Origin: JBBSTY01 sp038235385
GTDB taxonomy: Bacteria; Actinomycetota; Acidimicrobiia; Acidimicrobiales; Acidimicrobilacustridaceae
Direction of reading: 5' to 3'
Assembly (NCBI GenBank): GCA_038235385.1
Contig: JBBSTY010000119.1
Coordinates: forward strand, 1-13,666
Length of the DNA stretch: 13,666 nt
Of this stretch, positions 6,906 through 13,099 are shown one piece after another. Both the position numbers and the translations under genes were made by a program. The stretch's first letter is position 1. Each line of letters starts with the position of its first letter. The notes beneath the pieces were generated by a model that did no database searches, was not told the DNA's origin, and worked only from the letters and a program-made list of their open reading frames with translations.

Positions 6906-6984
6906 GGATTGACCACACCCTGTGTGCATCTCGATCAGAGGTTGGGACTCGACCGTTCACCCTGCTGCGGCACTCGACCCTCAG

Positions 6985-6998
6985 CGGCGTGGACGCCG
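6985..6998 (-). terminator. Short hairpin just past parB
   Basis: CGGCG-TGGA-CGCCG (5-bp stem, 4-nt loop) lies 13 bp beyond the parB stop. It is short and has no T-tract, so support is weak. Confidence 0.25.
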
Positions 6999-7011
6999 GA
7001 GGAGCAACCGA

Positions 7012-7893
7012 TCAGACCGGATCCTCACGCCCCTCGATGAGCACGCGGTACACCCGCTCGAGGTCCTCGAGCCCGGCGAAGTCGACCACGATGCGCCCCC
7101 GACCCGACGACGCCATCTGGACCTGGACCCGGGTGTCGAGGTGCTCCGAGAGGAGCTCCTCGAGCTCGAGCAGGCTCGCCGCGCGCGGTTCGGGCGTCGG
7201 GGTCGGTGCTTGCTCGTCCGGGACAGCCAGCAGACGCTTGACGGCGGCCTCGGTGGCCCGCACCGAGAGTCCGTCGGCAACGATCCGATCCGCCAGGGCG
7301 ATGATGCGGTCGGGATCCTCGAGGCCGAGCAGCGTCCTGGCGTGACCGGCGCTCAGCGCCCGATCGTTGACCAAACGAGCCACCGGCGGCGGGAGCTGCA
7401 GCAGGCGGATCGTGTTGGCCACCGCCGAGCGGCTCTTGCCGACTCGCCGGGCGATGGTCTCATGGGTGAGCGAGAACTCCTCGACGAGCTGCTGGAAGGC
7501 CACCGCTTCCTCCAACGCGGTGAGATCCTGGCGTTGCAGGTTCTCGACCAGCGCCTGCTCCAACGACGTCTCCTCGGAGACCGCGCGGACGATGGCGGGG
7601 ATGGTGGCCAGGTCGGCGTCGCGGGCCGCCCGCCACCGTCGTTCGCCGGCGATGAGCTCGAAGTGGTCGTCCACCGGACGGACGAGCACCGGTTGGAGCA
7701 CCCCGAGCTCTCGCACCGAGGCGTTCAACGACTGCTGGGCCTCGTCGTCGAACTCGGTTCGGGGCTGGTGGCTGTTGGGGCGGATGTCGGCGGGACGGAG
7801 ATGACGGAGCTGCAGGTCACCCGTCGGTTCGGCGACGTCCGCCGGGGGGATGAGCGCACTCAGTCCCCGACCCAGACCGCTACGGCGTTCCAC
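7012..7893 (-). CDS. parB: Chromosome-partitioning protein ParB
   Basis: ParB binds parS, then loads and slides on DNA as a CTP-dependent clamp to build the partition complex pulled by ParA. The 293-residue protein begins with GLGRGLSALIP, the ParA-contact motif. It continues with the N-terminal domain motifs IRPNSHQPRTEF, LGVLQPVLVRP and the CTP-binding ELIAGERRWRAAR, then the arginine-patch-like ENLQRQDL. The helix-turn-helix is SLTHETIARRVGKSRSAVANTIRLLQLP, followed by SAGHARTLLGL. It ends in a C-terminal dimerisation segment. Two GTG codons are adjacent (7896 and 7893). I prefer 7893 because GGGAGG at 7905-7900 is 6 nt away from it and only 3 nt from the other. The start overlaps the end of parA, so the two are coupled. 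Three parS sites lie about 1.2-1.5 kb upstream. Confidence 0.97.
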   Translation of the reverse strand: MERRSGLGRGLSALIPPADVAEPTGDLQLRHLRPADIRPNSHQPRTEFDDEAQQSLNASVRELGVLQPVLVRPVDDHFELIAGERRWRAARDADLATIPAIVRAVSEETSLEQALVENLQRQDLTALEEAVAFQQLVEEFSLTHETIARRVGKSRSAVANTIRLLQLPPPVARLVNDRALSAGHARTLLGLEDPDRIIALADRIVADGLSVRATEAAVKRLLAVPDEQAPTPTPEPRAASLLELEELLSEHLDTRVQVQMASSGRGRIVVDFAGLEDLERVYRVLIEGREDPV

Positions 7894-8905
7894 CACTGAC
7901 CTCCCGGGCGAGCGAGCGATAGGCCATGGCTCCACGCGAGCTCGGATCGAAGGTGATGATCGGCTGGCCGAACGAGGGGGCCTCCGAGAGGCGCACGGTA
8001 CGGGGGACGACCGTTCGGACGACCTTGTCGCCGAAGTGCTTGCGAACCTCGGCGGACACCTGATCGGACAACTTGGTACGAGCGTCGTACATGACGAGCA
8101 CCATGGTGCTCACCTCGAGGGCCGGGTTGAGGTTCCGCTGCACCAGGTCGACGTTGCGGAGCAACTGCCCGAGCCCTTCCAACGCGTAGTACTCGCACTG
8201 GATCGGGACCAGGACCTCGGTGGCTGCCGCGAATGCGTTGACGGTGAGCAGGCCGAGTGATGGGGGGCAATCGATGAGCACGTAGTCGTACTCGTCGCGC
8301 ACGGCCTCGAGCGCCACCCGCAGCTTGAGCTCACGGCTGAACGCAGGGACCAACTCGATCTCGGCGCCGGCAAGATCGAGGTTGGCCGGCGCCACGGTGA
8401 GGTTCTCCACCCCGGTGGGACGCACGCACGAGGCGATCGACGCACCGTCGAGGAGCACGTTGTACATCGACGACGTGAGTGACCGGACATCGATGCCCAA
8501 CCCGGTGCTCAGGTTTCCCTGGGGATCCAGATCGACGACGAGGGTGCGGAAACCCAGATCGGCCAGGCAGGCTCCGAGGTTCACCGTCGTCGTCGTCTTG
8601 CCGACCCCGCCCTTCTGGTTGGCGACGGCGATGTGACGGGGGAGCGGTCGGGCGACGGCGGCGCCGGGGCTCCGCGCCAACACCCCCTCCGACGCGACCA
8701 GGTCAGCCGGAACATCCAATGGAGGCATGGTGGGTGGCGTCGCCGTCGGATCGGGCCCGGTCTCGCGGTCGGTGGTTGCCTCGGGCTCGGTGGATGCCTC
8801 GGGGCCTGTGGATGAAGGGGGCGGCACGGGCACTGGTCCGCCATCGGTCTCGTCGTGCACGGCGCCATCCTTCCCGCTCCCCCCAGATGGGTCAAACGTG
8901 TCCAT
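7880..8905 (-). CDS. parA: Chromosome-partitioning ATPase ParA (Soj)
   Basis: ParA dimerises with ATP, coats the nucleoid, and is released by ParB, driving origin segregation. The core has the deviant Walker A KGGVGKTTTT (98-107), Walker A' VVDLDPQGNLSTGLG (about 123) and Walker B YVLIDCPPSLG, all typical of chromosomal ParA/Soj. From the ATG at 8905 the product is 341 residues, with about 88 before the core. That extension is rich in Pro, Thr, Glu and Asp and looks disordered. A GTG at 8860 has GGAAGGA about 9 nt before it, while the ATG at 8905 has no good ribosome-binding site, so the real protein may be 326 residues. The stop overlaps parB by 14 bp. A DnaA-box-like 11-mer lies inside the 5' coding part (8805-8815). 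Confidence 0.95.
   Translation of the reverse strand: MDTFDPSGGSGKDGAVHDETDGGPVPVPPPSSTGPEASTEPEATTDRETGPDPTATPPTMPPLDVPADLVASEGVLARSPGAAVARPLPRHIAVANQKGGVGKTTTTVNLGACLADLGFRTLVVDLDPQGNLSTGLGIDVRSLTSSMYNVLLDGASIASCVRPTGVENLTVAPANLDLAGAEIELVPAFSRELKLRVALEAVRDEYDYVLIDCPPSLGLLTVNAFAAATEVLVPIQCEYYALEGLGQLLRNVDLVQRNLNPALEVSTMVLVMYDARTKLSDQVSAEVRKHFGDKVVRTVVPRTVRLSEAPSFGQPIITFDPSSRGAMAYRSLAREVSGGTP
8807..8815 (-). promoter_or_regulatory. DnaA-box-like site inside parA 5' end (TCATCCACA)
   Basis: TCATCCACAGG on the minus strand is identical over 11 bp to sites at 6897 and 8994. It is coding, so conservation of the site over the amino acids would be needed to confirm it. Confidence 0.35.
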
Positions 8906-8993
8906 ACCCGCAGGTCAGCGAGGTGCCAGCCACGGCGGACCACTCGCCGGCAGCCAGGGTTGCGGAGGTGGGGGCGCAATGACCGTCGTTCGT

Positions 8994-9002
8994 TCATCCA
9001 CA
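8994..9002 (+). promoter_or_regulatory. DnaA-box-like site upstream of parA (TCATCCACA)
   Basis: TCATCCACAGG has one mismatch to TTATCCACA and lies 89 bp upstream of the parA ATG. It might link partition gene expression to DnaA. Confidence 0.45.
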
Positions 9003-9091
9003 GGGTGTGGGAAAGTCCTGTTGCTTTTCTGCACCATGCAGGAGCCCGTCCGCCCCACGGCCAGCGACGAGTCGAGGTTGTCGTGGCGAGG

Positions 9092-9107
9092 TGTTTCACG
9101 TGGAACA
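9092..9107. promoter_or_regulatory. parS: parS site 1 (one mismatch)
   Basis: TGTTTCACGTGGAACA differs from the parS consensus TGTTTCACGTGAAACA at one position. It is followed after 2 bp by GGGGAGAAGCC, also found behind parS 2. Confidence 0.9.
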
Positions 9108-9222
9108 GAGGGGAGAAGCCTCACGCTCGCCCCATCGCCACACGCGCGTCCGATCCTCCTGATCGCCGACTCCTCGATGCCGGGGACGCCTGTGGCGAGG
9201 GCACAAGCGGGCCGTCTTGGTG

Positions 9223-9238
9223 TGTTTCACGTGAAACG
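9223..9238. promoter_or_regulatory. parS: parS site 2 (one end mismatch)
   Basis: TGTTTCACGTGAAACG matches the consensus except for the last base. It is 131 bp from site 1 and directly followed by GGGGAGAAGCC. Confidence 0.93.
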
Positions 9239-9380
9239 GGGGAGAAGCCCGACCCGCGCCGCACCTCGGGCATCGACGCCCATCACGCTCGACCACCTCG
9301 CCGCACTGGCGTTCCGATCCTCACCGACAACGCCGGCACGGAACGCACCGCCGCGGCCGCACCCGAGCAAGACCGGCCGC

Positions 9381-9410
9381 TCGGGTGTGTTTCACGTGAA
9401 ACACGCCCGA
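9381..9410 (-). terminator. 30-bp near-perfect palindrome behind rsmG, containing parS 3
   Basis: The two halves of 9381-9410 pair at 14 of 15 positions, the exception being T9386/G9405. It lies 29 bp past the rsmG stop, where the terminator of the rpmH-rsmG operon is expected. The minus-strand RNA would form a long stem with one C-A mismatch. Termination is inferred from position only. Confidence 0.45.
9388..9403. promoter_or_regulatory. parS: parS site 3 (perfect)
   Basis: TGTTTCACGTGAAACA is an exact match to the ParB-binding consensus, and palindromic identity extends to 18 bp (9387-9404). It is 165 bp from site 2 and 36 bp past the rsmG stop. Confidence 0.97.
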
Positions 9411-9439
9411 CAGGCCCGAGCACCACCGATCTCGGTCGA

Positions 9440-10084
9440 TCAGGGACCGAACAGCGGGCGCTTGGTCGGGACACCCACTCGTCGTGGGTAGCGGTCCGGG
9501 CAGGGAGCGACCTGGTGGAGGGACTGGTAGCCGCCCTGGGCCCCCGTGTCACTCGACCGTCGTTCGCCGACCTCGAGGCCGAGCTCGGCGAGCTCGTCGG
9601 GGTACGCCCACCGGTCGGCGACGTCGGGCGGTTCGCTCACCACGAGCAGACCACCGTCGGCCAGGAAGGGCGCCGCGCACTCGGCGACGACGGCCGGGGG
9701 TCCGAACGACCGTGCGACCACGAGATCGAATCGACCCCGATGGTCGTCGTCATGGCCGGCTTCCTCGGCCCTTGCGCGCACGACCGTGACGCGATCGTGC
9801 AGATCGAGCTCACGCACGGCGTGGTCGAGAAAGGTCGTGCGGGTTTGACTGCCGTCGAGCAGAACCCACTCCGAGGTCGGCCAGTGGCGTGCGAGCACCA
9901 AGCCGGGCAGTCCACCGCCACTGCCGAGATCGAGCGCACGCCTCGGCGGATCCACGCTCGATCCGACGAAACCCAACGCGTGCTCGATGTGGGGCGTGAG
10001 GTCGGTACCCCCGATGTAGCCCAAGCGCTGGCCCCGTCGGAGAACCTCGACCAGTCCCGCGTCGGACGCGTCGCCGGCGCTCAC
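9440..10084 (-). CDS. rsmG: 16S rRNA (guanine-N7) methyltransferase RsmG
   Basis: RsmG (GidB) methylates N7 of G527 in 16S rRNA using S-adenosylmethionine. The 214-residue protein has the SAM-binding loop ALDLGSGGGLPGL (50-62), LLDGSQTRTTFLDHAV as the acidic-loop strand and helix, the RARAEEAG region, and FDLVVARSFGPPAVVAECAAPFLADGG as the motif IV to VI part. Length is as usual for the family. The GTG start overlaps the jag stop as GTGA (10084-10081), so it is coupled to jag and is the last gene of the operon. The perfect parS lies just beyond its stop. Loss of RsmG is known to give low-level streptomycin resistance in several bacteria. Confidence 0.94.
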   Translation of the reverse strand: MSAGDASDAGLVEVLRRGQRLGYIGGTDLTPHIEHALGFVGSSVDPPRRALDLGSGGGLPGLVLARHWPTSEWVLLDGSQTRTTFLDHAVRELDLHDRVTVVRARAEEAGHDDDHRGRFDLVVARSFGPPAVVAECAAPFLADGGLLVVSEPPDVADRWAYPDELAELGLEVGERRSSDTGAQGGYQSLHQVAPCPDRYPRRVGVPTKRPLFGP

Positions 10085-10944
10085 TCGGGGGCGATGACCA
10101 CTCGGCGGCGGGGATCCTCGCCCTCGGAGATGGTGCGGACGCCGTCGATGCCGTTCGCGGTGTCGTGGACCACCTTGCGGTCGCTCGCCACCATGGGCTC
10201 GAGCGCCTTCTGGAGGCCGGATTCCTTGACCTGCTCGGCCACCTGGGTCGTGAACCGCTCCAGCGCCTCGCGCCGGCGCTGTCGGTAGCCGCCGACATCG
10301 ATGCGCACCCGACCGTGGTGGGTCCCGCTGGCCCGCCGCTGCACCACCGTGCGCGACAGCTCCTGGACCGCCACCAGGGTGTTGCCCTTCGGGCCGATGA
10401 GCAACCCGAGATCGTCACCCACCACCTTGACCTCGATGGTGTCCTCGTCGACCTGCTCCTGCTCGAGTTGGCCGTCGAGCCCGAAGGCGTCCACCAGCCC
10501 CTCGAGGAAGCCCCGCACGATGTCGGCCTGCTCCTGCACGGTCACATCACCGTTGCTGGACATGTTGCTCCGTTCCGATTTGCTGGTGGCCGCCTTGGGT
10601 GCCCGCGGCGTCGGCTCCGTGGCGGGGACGACGCTGCTGGCATCGGTCGCCGCCTCGGCGTCGGCAGCATCCCCCGTGTCGGTCGACGCCGGCGATGTCG
10701 ACGCCGGGCGCGAGCCGGACTTCTTCGTGGACCGGCGGCGCTCGCGCCGCTCGACCTTGGGAGGCGGCGACTTCGGCACGATCCGGGCCCGCACGCGCGC
10801 TTCACCCCGGGTGCGCCCGAAGAGCCCCTTGGAGGGCTCCTCGACGATCTCGAACTCGGCCTCCTGCTCATCCACGCCCAATTGATCGAGCGCGAGGTCC
10901 TTGGCTTCCTCGACGGTTCGGCCCGTGGTCTCGACCCACTCCAC
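10081..10944 (-). CDS. jag: RNA-binding protein Jag/KhpB (Jag_N, KH, R3H domains)
   Basis: This 287-residue protein has the Jag N-terminal domain (1-55, TGRTVEEAKDLALDQLGV and IVEEPSKGLFGRTRGEARVRAR). A 70-residue disordered linker rich in Ala, Thr, Ser, Lys and Arg follows. The KH domain has the loop GLLIGPKGNTLVAVQ (180-194), and the C-terminal R3H domain has the Arg-x3-His motif at Arg256-His260. KhpB binds RNA with KhpA and affects cell wall growth and division in Gram-positive bacteria. It is nearly always next to yidC, as here. The GTG at 10944 follows the yidC stop by 5 bp, with GAGGT 7 nt upstream inside yidC's end. An internal ATG at 10563 (Met128) has CGGAG 4 nt before it and would yield a KH-R3H-only form. 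Confidence 0.94.
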   Translation of the reverse strand: MEWVETTGRTVEEAKDLALDQLGVDEQEAEFEIVEEPSKGLFGRTRGEARVRARIVPKSPPPKVERRERRRSTKKSGSRPASTSPASTDTGDAADAEAATDASSVVPATEPTPRAPKAATSKSERSNMSSNGDVTVQEQADIVRGFLEGLVDAFGLDGQLEQEQVDEDTIEVKVVGDDLGLLIGPKGNTLVAVQELSRTVVQRRASGTHHGRVRIDVGGYRQRRREALERFTTQVAEQVKESGLQKALEPMVASDRKVVHDTANGIDGVRTISEGEDPRRRVVIAPE

Positions 10945-10949
10945 AGCGA

Positions 10950-12098
10950 CTACCTCTTCTTGTTCTTGCGAGCCCGCGGCTGCAACGTCGGCCGGGGGGC
11001 GGACGAGGTGTCCGCGCCTGACGGCTTCGTCGTGCTGGAGGGGCTCTTCTCGGATCGAGCGGTCTTGGACGGCGCCTTGTCGGCCCGTGCCTTGCCGTTC
11101 GATGTGGTCGTGCCGGCCGGGGCCAGCTTCTTCGAGCTGCTCTTGGCACCCGAGCCGGACCCGCCGCTGCGGACCGACGTGGTGGCCTTGGCTTCGATCG
11201 CGTTCTTCTTGGCCCCGGCGCCGCCCTTGGGGCCGCCACCCTTGGGACCGCTGCCCTTCTTGTCGTCGCCATCAGCCGGCTTCTCGCCGCGCTTGATCCC
11301 GTAGATGCTGCGGGAGATGAACCACTGCTGACCGATGCGGTAGAGGTTGGACACGGCGAAGTACAGCACCAGGCCGGCCGGCAGCCCGAAGGAGATCACC
11401 GGCAGGAAGATCGGCATGATCTTCATGATCATCTGCTGTTGGGGGTTCGACTGGGCGCCGGTCATGCGGCCCTGGATCTGCTTCTGCTGGATGAAGCCGG
11501 TGGCGCCCACGAAGACGATGAGCACGATGTAGGGCAGCGCGTGCACGACGCCTTGGGAGAGGGCCTCCGAGCAGCTCGCGGCCAGGTTCATCCCGGCGAA
11601 GTCCATCACCGAGGTCTGGCTGAGCGACTGGTACATCGCGCTGTTCGGGTTGAGGTAGGCGGGCTCGAACGCAGCCGGAGGCGGGATCGAGGTGCCGACG
11701 CCTGTGCCGATCTGGCCCGCGATCCAGCCGGGATCGAACACCGGGACCCGCTGGGTGAGCCCCCGCAACACGTTGTAGAGGACGATGAAGACCGGCATCT
11801 GGACCAGCAGCGGCAAGCAGCCACCAACCGGGTTGATGTTGTTCTCCTTGTAGAACTTCATCAGCTCTTCGTTGAGCTTCTGGCGGTCGTCCTTGTACTG
11901 GGTCTGCAGCTTCTTCATCTCTGGTTGGAGCTGCTGCATCATCATCATCGACCGGGTGCCCTTGAGGGTCAGCGGCGTGAGGATGATCATCACCACCAGC
12001 GTCAGGGCGATGATGGTGAAGCCGTAGGACGGCACCACGGTGTAGAAGAAGGCCATGACCTGCGCCAACAGGTCGAAGAAGACGTTGAAGGCGCCCAT
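10950..12098 (-). CDS. yidC: Membrane protein insertase YidC
   Basis: YidC inserts and folds inner-membrane proteins, alone or with SecYEG. The 382-residue protein lacks the large periplasmic domain of Gram-negative YidC and has the short N-terminus of Gram-positive types. The core starts with SYGFTIIALTLVVMIILTPLTLKGTRSMMMMQQLQPEMKKLQTQYKDD, including the conserved Arg in the groove helix. The cytoplasmic hairpin and NPVGGCLPLLVQMPVFIVLYNVLRG follow, then further helices ending IGQQWFISRSIYG. The last 115 or so residues are a Lys/Ser/Gly/Ala-rich basic tail, likely a ribosome contact. The ATG at 12098 is preferred over the GTG at 12104 because GAGG lies 9 nt before it rather than 3 nt. This ATG overlaps the yidD stop by one base (TGATG). 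Confidence 0.96.
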   Translation of the reverse strand: MGAFNVFFDLLAQVMAFFYTVVPSYGFTIIALTLVVMIILTPLTLKGTRSMMMMQQLQPEMKKLQTQYKDDRQKLNEELMKFYKENNINPVGGCLPLLVQMPVFIVLYNVLRGLTQRVPVFDPGWIAGQIGTGVGTSIPPPAAFEPAYLNPNSAMYQSLSQTSVMDFAGMNLAASCSEALSQGVVHALPYIVLIVFVGATGFIQQKQIQGRMTGAQSNPQQQMIMKIMPIFLPVISFGLPAGLVLYFAVSNLYRIGQQWFISRSIYGIKRGEKPADGDDKKGSGPKGGGPKGGAGAKKNAIEAKATTSVRSGGSGSGAKSSSKKLAPAGTTTSNGKARADKAPSKTARSEKSPSSTTKPSGADTSSAPRPTLQPRARKNKKR

Positions 12099-12415
12099 CA
12101 GCACCCACCTCGGGGATCAGCGCCGTGATCGTGCGGGCGGTCCGGCCGGTTCGGCACCGGATCCCACCCACTGGTGGACGCCCACGGGTGGCACCGACCG
12201 ATCCGGCGGACCGTGAGCCACGATCCGCGAACGAAACCGTGCTGCTCGTAGGCATCGAGGGCGTAGTTCGAACACGTCGGTACGTAGCGGCACGGTGACG
12301 GACGGTTCGCGGTGACGCGCTGGTACAGCCGCACGAGGGCGAACGCGCCCCGCGCCGCCAGACCGGGCCCCCGTGGGGGTGCCGTCGGCGAGGATGCGGG
12401 CGTCGCCACGGTCAT
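12098..12415 (-). CDS. yidD: Membrane protein insertion efficiency factor YidD
   Basis: YidD is a small membrane-associated protein that helps YidC-dependent insertion. The 105-residue product has the full signature: ALVRLYQRVTANRPSPCRYVPTCSNYALDAYEQHGFVRGSWLTVRRIGRCHPW, then GWDPVPN, with the conserved cysteines of PTCSNY and RCHPW. The N-terminal 25 residues are Pro/Ala-rich and not conserved in my knowledge of the family. The ATG at 12415 overlaps the rnpA stop (TGATG), and its own stop overlaps the yidC start, placing it between rnpA and yidC in the canonical order. A GTG one codon upstream is also possible. Confidence 0.95.
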   Translation of the reverse strand: MTVATPASSPTAPPRGPGLAARGAFALVRLYQRVTANRPSPCRYVPTCSNYALDAYEQHGFVRGSWLTVRRIGRCHPWASTSGWDPVPNRPDRPHDHGADPRGGC

Positions 12416-12813
12416 CACCTGGCTGCGACTCGATCGATGTGGGTGAGCGCTCGCAACACGTGCTCTCTCAGTTCCTCATGGTTCAACGCGTCGACCCCCG
12501 CCTGACAGGCGACGAGGTAGGCACCCGGCCGGAGCGGTCCGCCATCCTGGCGGTGGAGCTCCGCGAACATCGCCCGGAGACGCCGACGCATGCGGTTGCG
12601 CACGACAGCATGACCGACTCGACGTCCGATGGCGAATGCGAGCCGAGGCGGGTCGTCACCGATCCTAGATGCCACGGCGACCTCCGTCGGGTCCGGTCCA
12701 TCCGGCAGCGGCCCGGCGGCGAGGAAGGTGATCCCGATGGGCCCCGACCGACCTCGGATCCCCGAACGCCGCAGCGCGGCGAACGTGGCCTGGTCCTGGA
12801 TCCGCCAGATCAA
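12415..12813 (-). CDS. rnpA: Ribonuclease P protein component
   Basis: RnpA is the protein subunit of RNase P, which matures tRNA 5' ends together with the RNA encoded by rnpB (not in this window). The 132-residue product has the family pattern: N-terminal DQATFAALRRSGIRGRSGPIGITFLA, LAFAIGRRVGHAVVRNRMRRRLRAMFAEL with the RNA-binding RNR motif (72-74), and GAYLVACQAGVDALNHEELREHV near the end. The start is a TTG overlapping the rpmH stop as TTGA (12813-12810). No ATG, GTG or TTG occurs in this frame between there and an ATG at 13149 lying upstream of the promoter, so TTG is the only reasonable choice. Translation likely depends on reinitiation after rpmH. Confidence 0.93.
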   Translation of the reverse strand: MIWRIQDQATFAALRRSGIRGRSGPIGITFLAAGPLPDGPDPTEVAVASRIGDDPPRLAFAIGRRVGHAVVRNRMRRRLRAMFAELHRQDGGPLRPGAYLVACQAGVDALNHEELREHVLRALTHIDRVAAR

Positions 12814-12944
12814 GCCGACAGCTTGTGGCGACCCTTCGCCCGGCGGGCGCGGATCACCGCACGCCCACCTCGGGTGGACATGCGGTTGCGGAAGCCGTGC
12901 TTCTTGGCTCGCCTGCGGACGTTGGGTTGGAACGTGCGTTTCAC
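12810..12944 (-). CDS. rpmH: 50S ribosomal protein L34 (bL34)
   Basis: This 44-residue basic protein reads VKRTFQPNVRRRAKKHGFRN, RMSTRGGRAVIRARRAKGRH, then KLSA, the complete bL34 sequence, with the initiating GTG at 12944. AGGA lies 5 nt upstream of the GTG. The frame is open up to 13118, but the true protein starts at the universal KRTFQP. It is the first gene of the leftward operon rpmH-rnpA-yidD-yidC-jag-rsmG and faces dnaA across 452 bp, the standard origin-side arrangement. Confidence 0.98.
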   Translation of the reverse strand: MKRTFQPNVRRRAKKHGFRNRMSTRGGRAVIRARRAKGRHKLSA

Positions 12945-13071
12945 GGAGATCCTCTCGGCCCGACGAACCGGCGGCTCGGGGGTGGACTGCGTTTCGGTCG
13001 GCGCGAGCCGGCCCGACTCGGGCTGGCGAGCGCCCCGGGGCTGGGGCGGTCCAGGGATGCCCAGGCCGGAC

Positions 13072-13087
13072 CCACCGTTCCCGGTGG
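13072..13087 (-). other. GNRA-type hairpin near the 5' end of the rpmH transcript
   Basis: On the minus strand CCACCG-GGAA-CGGTGG forms a perfect 6-bp stem with a GGAA tetraloop, starting about 6 nt after the predicted transcript start (13093). It could protect the 5' end or take part in leader regulation. Confidence 0.4.
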
Positions 13088-13099
13088 CGCGGGGCGGTG

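Larger units (their letters stand above)
6533..7011. other. Convergent non-coding gap with DnaA-box-like cluster
   Basis: This 479-bp gap lies between the ends of trxA and parB. The open frames crossing it have no family motif and no ribosome-binding site, so I call it non-coding. It is visibly less GC-rich than its flanks between about 6760 and 6930. It holds a UUCG-capped hairpin (6603-6622), five DnaA-box-like nonamers (6674-6917) and a small hairpin next to parB. In mycobacteria the amidase gene cwlM sits near here, and no trace of it is seen. Confidence 0.7.
8906..9439. other. parA-rsmG intergenic region (parA promoter side, parS array)
   Basis: This 534-bp gap holds one DnaA-box-like site (8994-9002) and three parS sites (9092, 9223, 9388). 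The stretch 8906-8990 is presumably the parA leader. I see no convincing -10/-35 pair for parA, although the AT-richer patch at 9015-9035 is the likeliest place. Short open frames here spell FHVKH or its variants only because parS reads that way. Confidence 0.75.

Noticed and set aside
6523..6960. Minus-strand frame in the trxA-parB gap as a degenerate cwlM
   Set aside because: Its translation shows no amidase motif or peptidoglycan-binding repeat.
6533..7011. The trxA-parB gap as the main replication origin
   Set aside because: Both flanking operons would be transcribed toward it and head-on to the forks, while dnaA with a perfect DnaA box and divergent rpmH lies at the right edge. The usual origin next to dnaA is more likely, so I kept the cluster only as an accessory-site candidate.
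6593..7345. Plus-strand open frame across the trxA-parB gap into parB
   Set aside because: It is low-complexity, antisense to parB over its second half, has no ribosome-binding site, and resembles no family.
9096..9296. Short open frames around the parS sites that contain FHVKH or FHVKR
   Set aside because: These words are just the translation of the parS palindrome; no ribosome-binding site or other protein-like sequence supports them.
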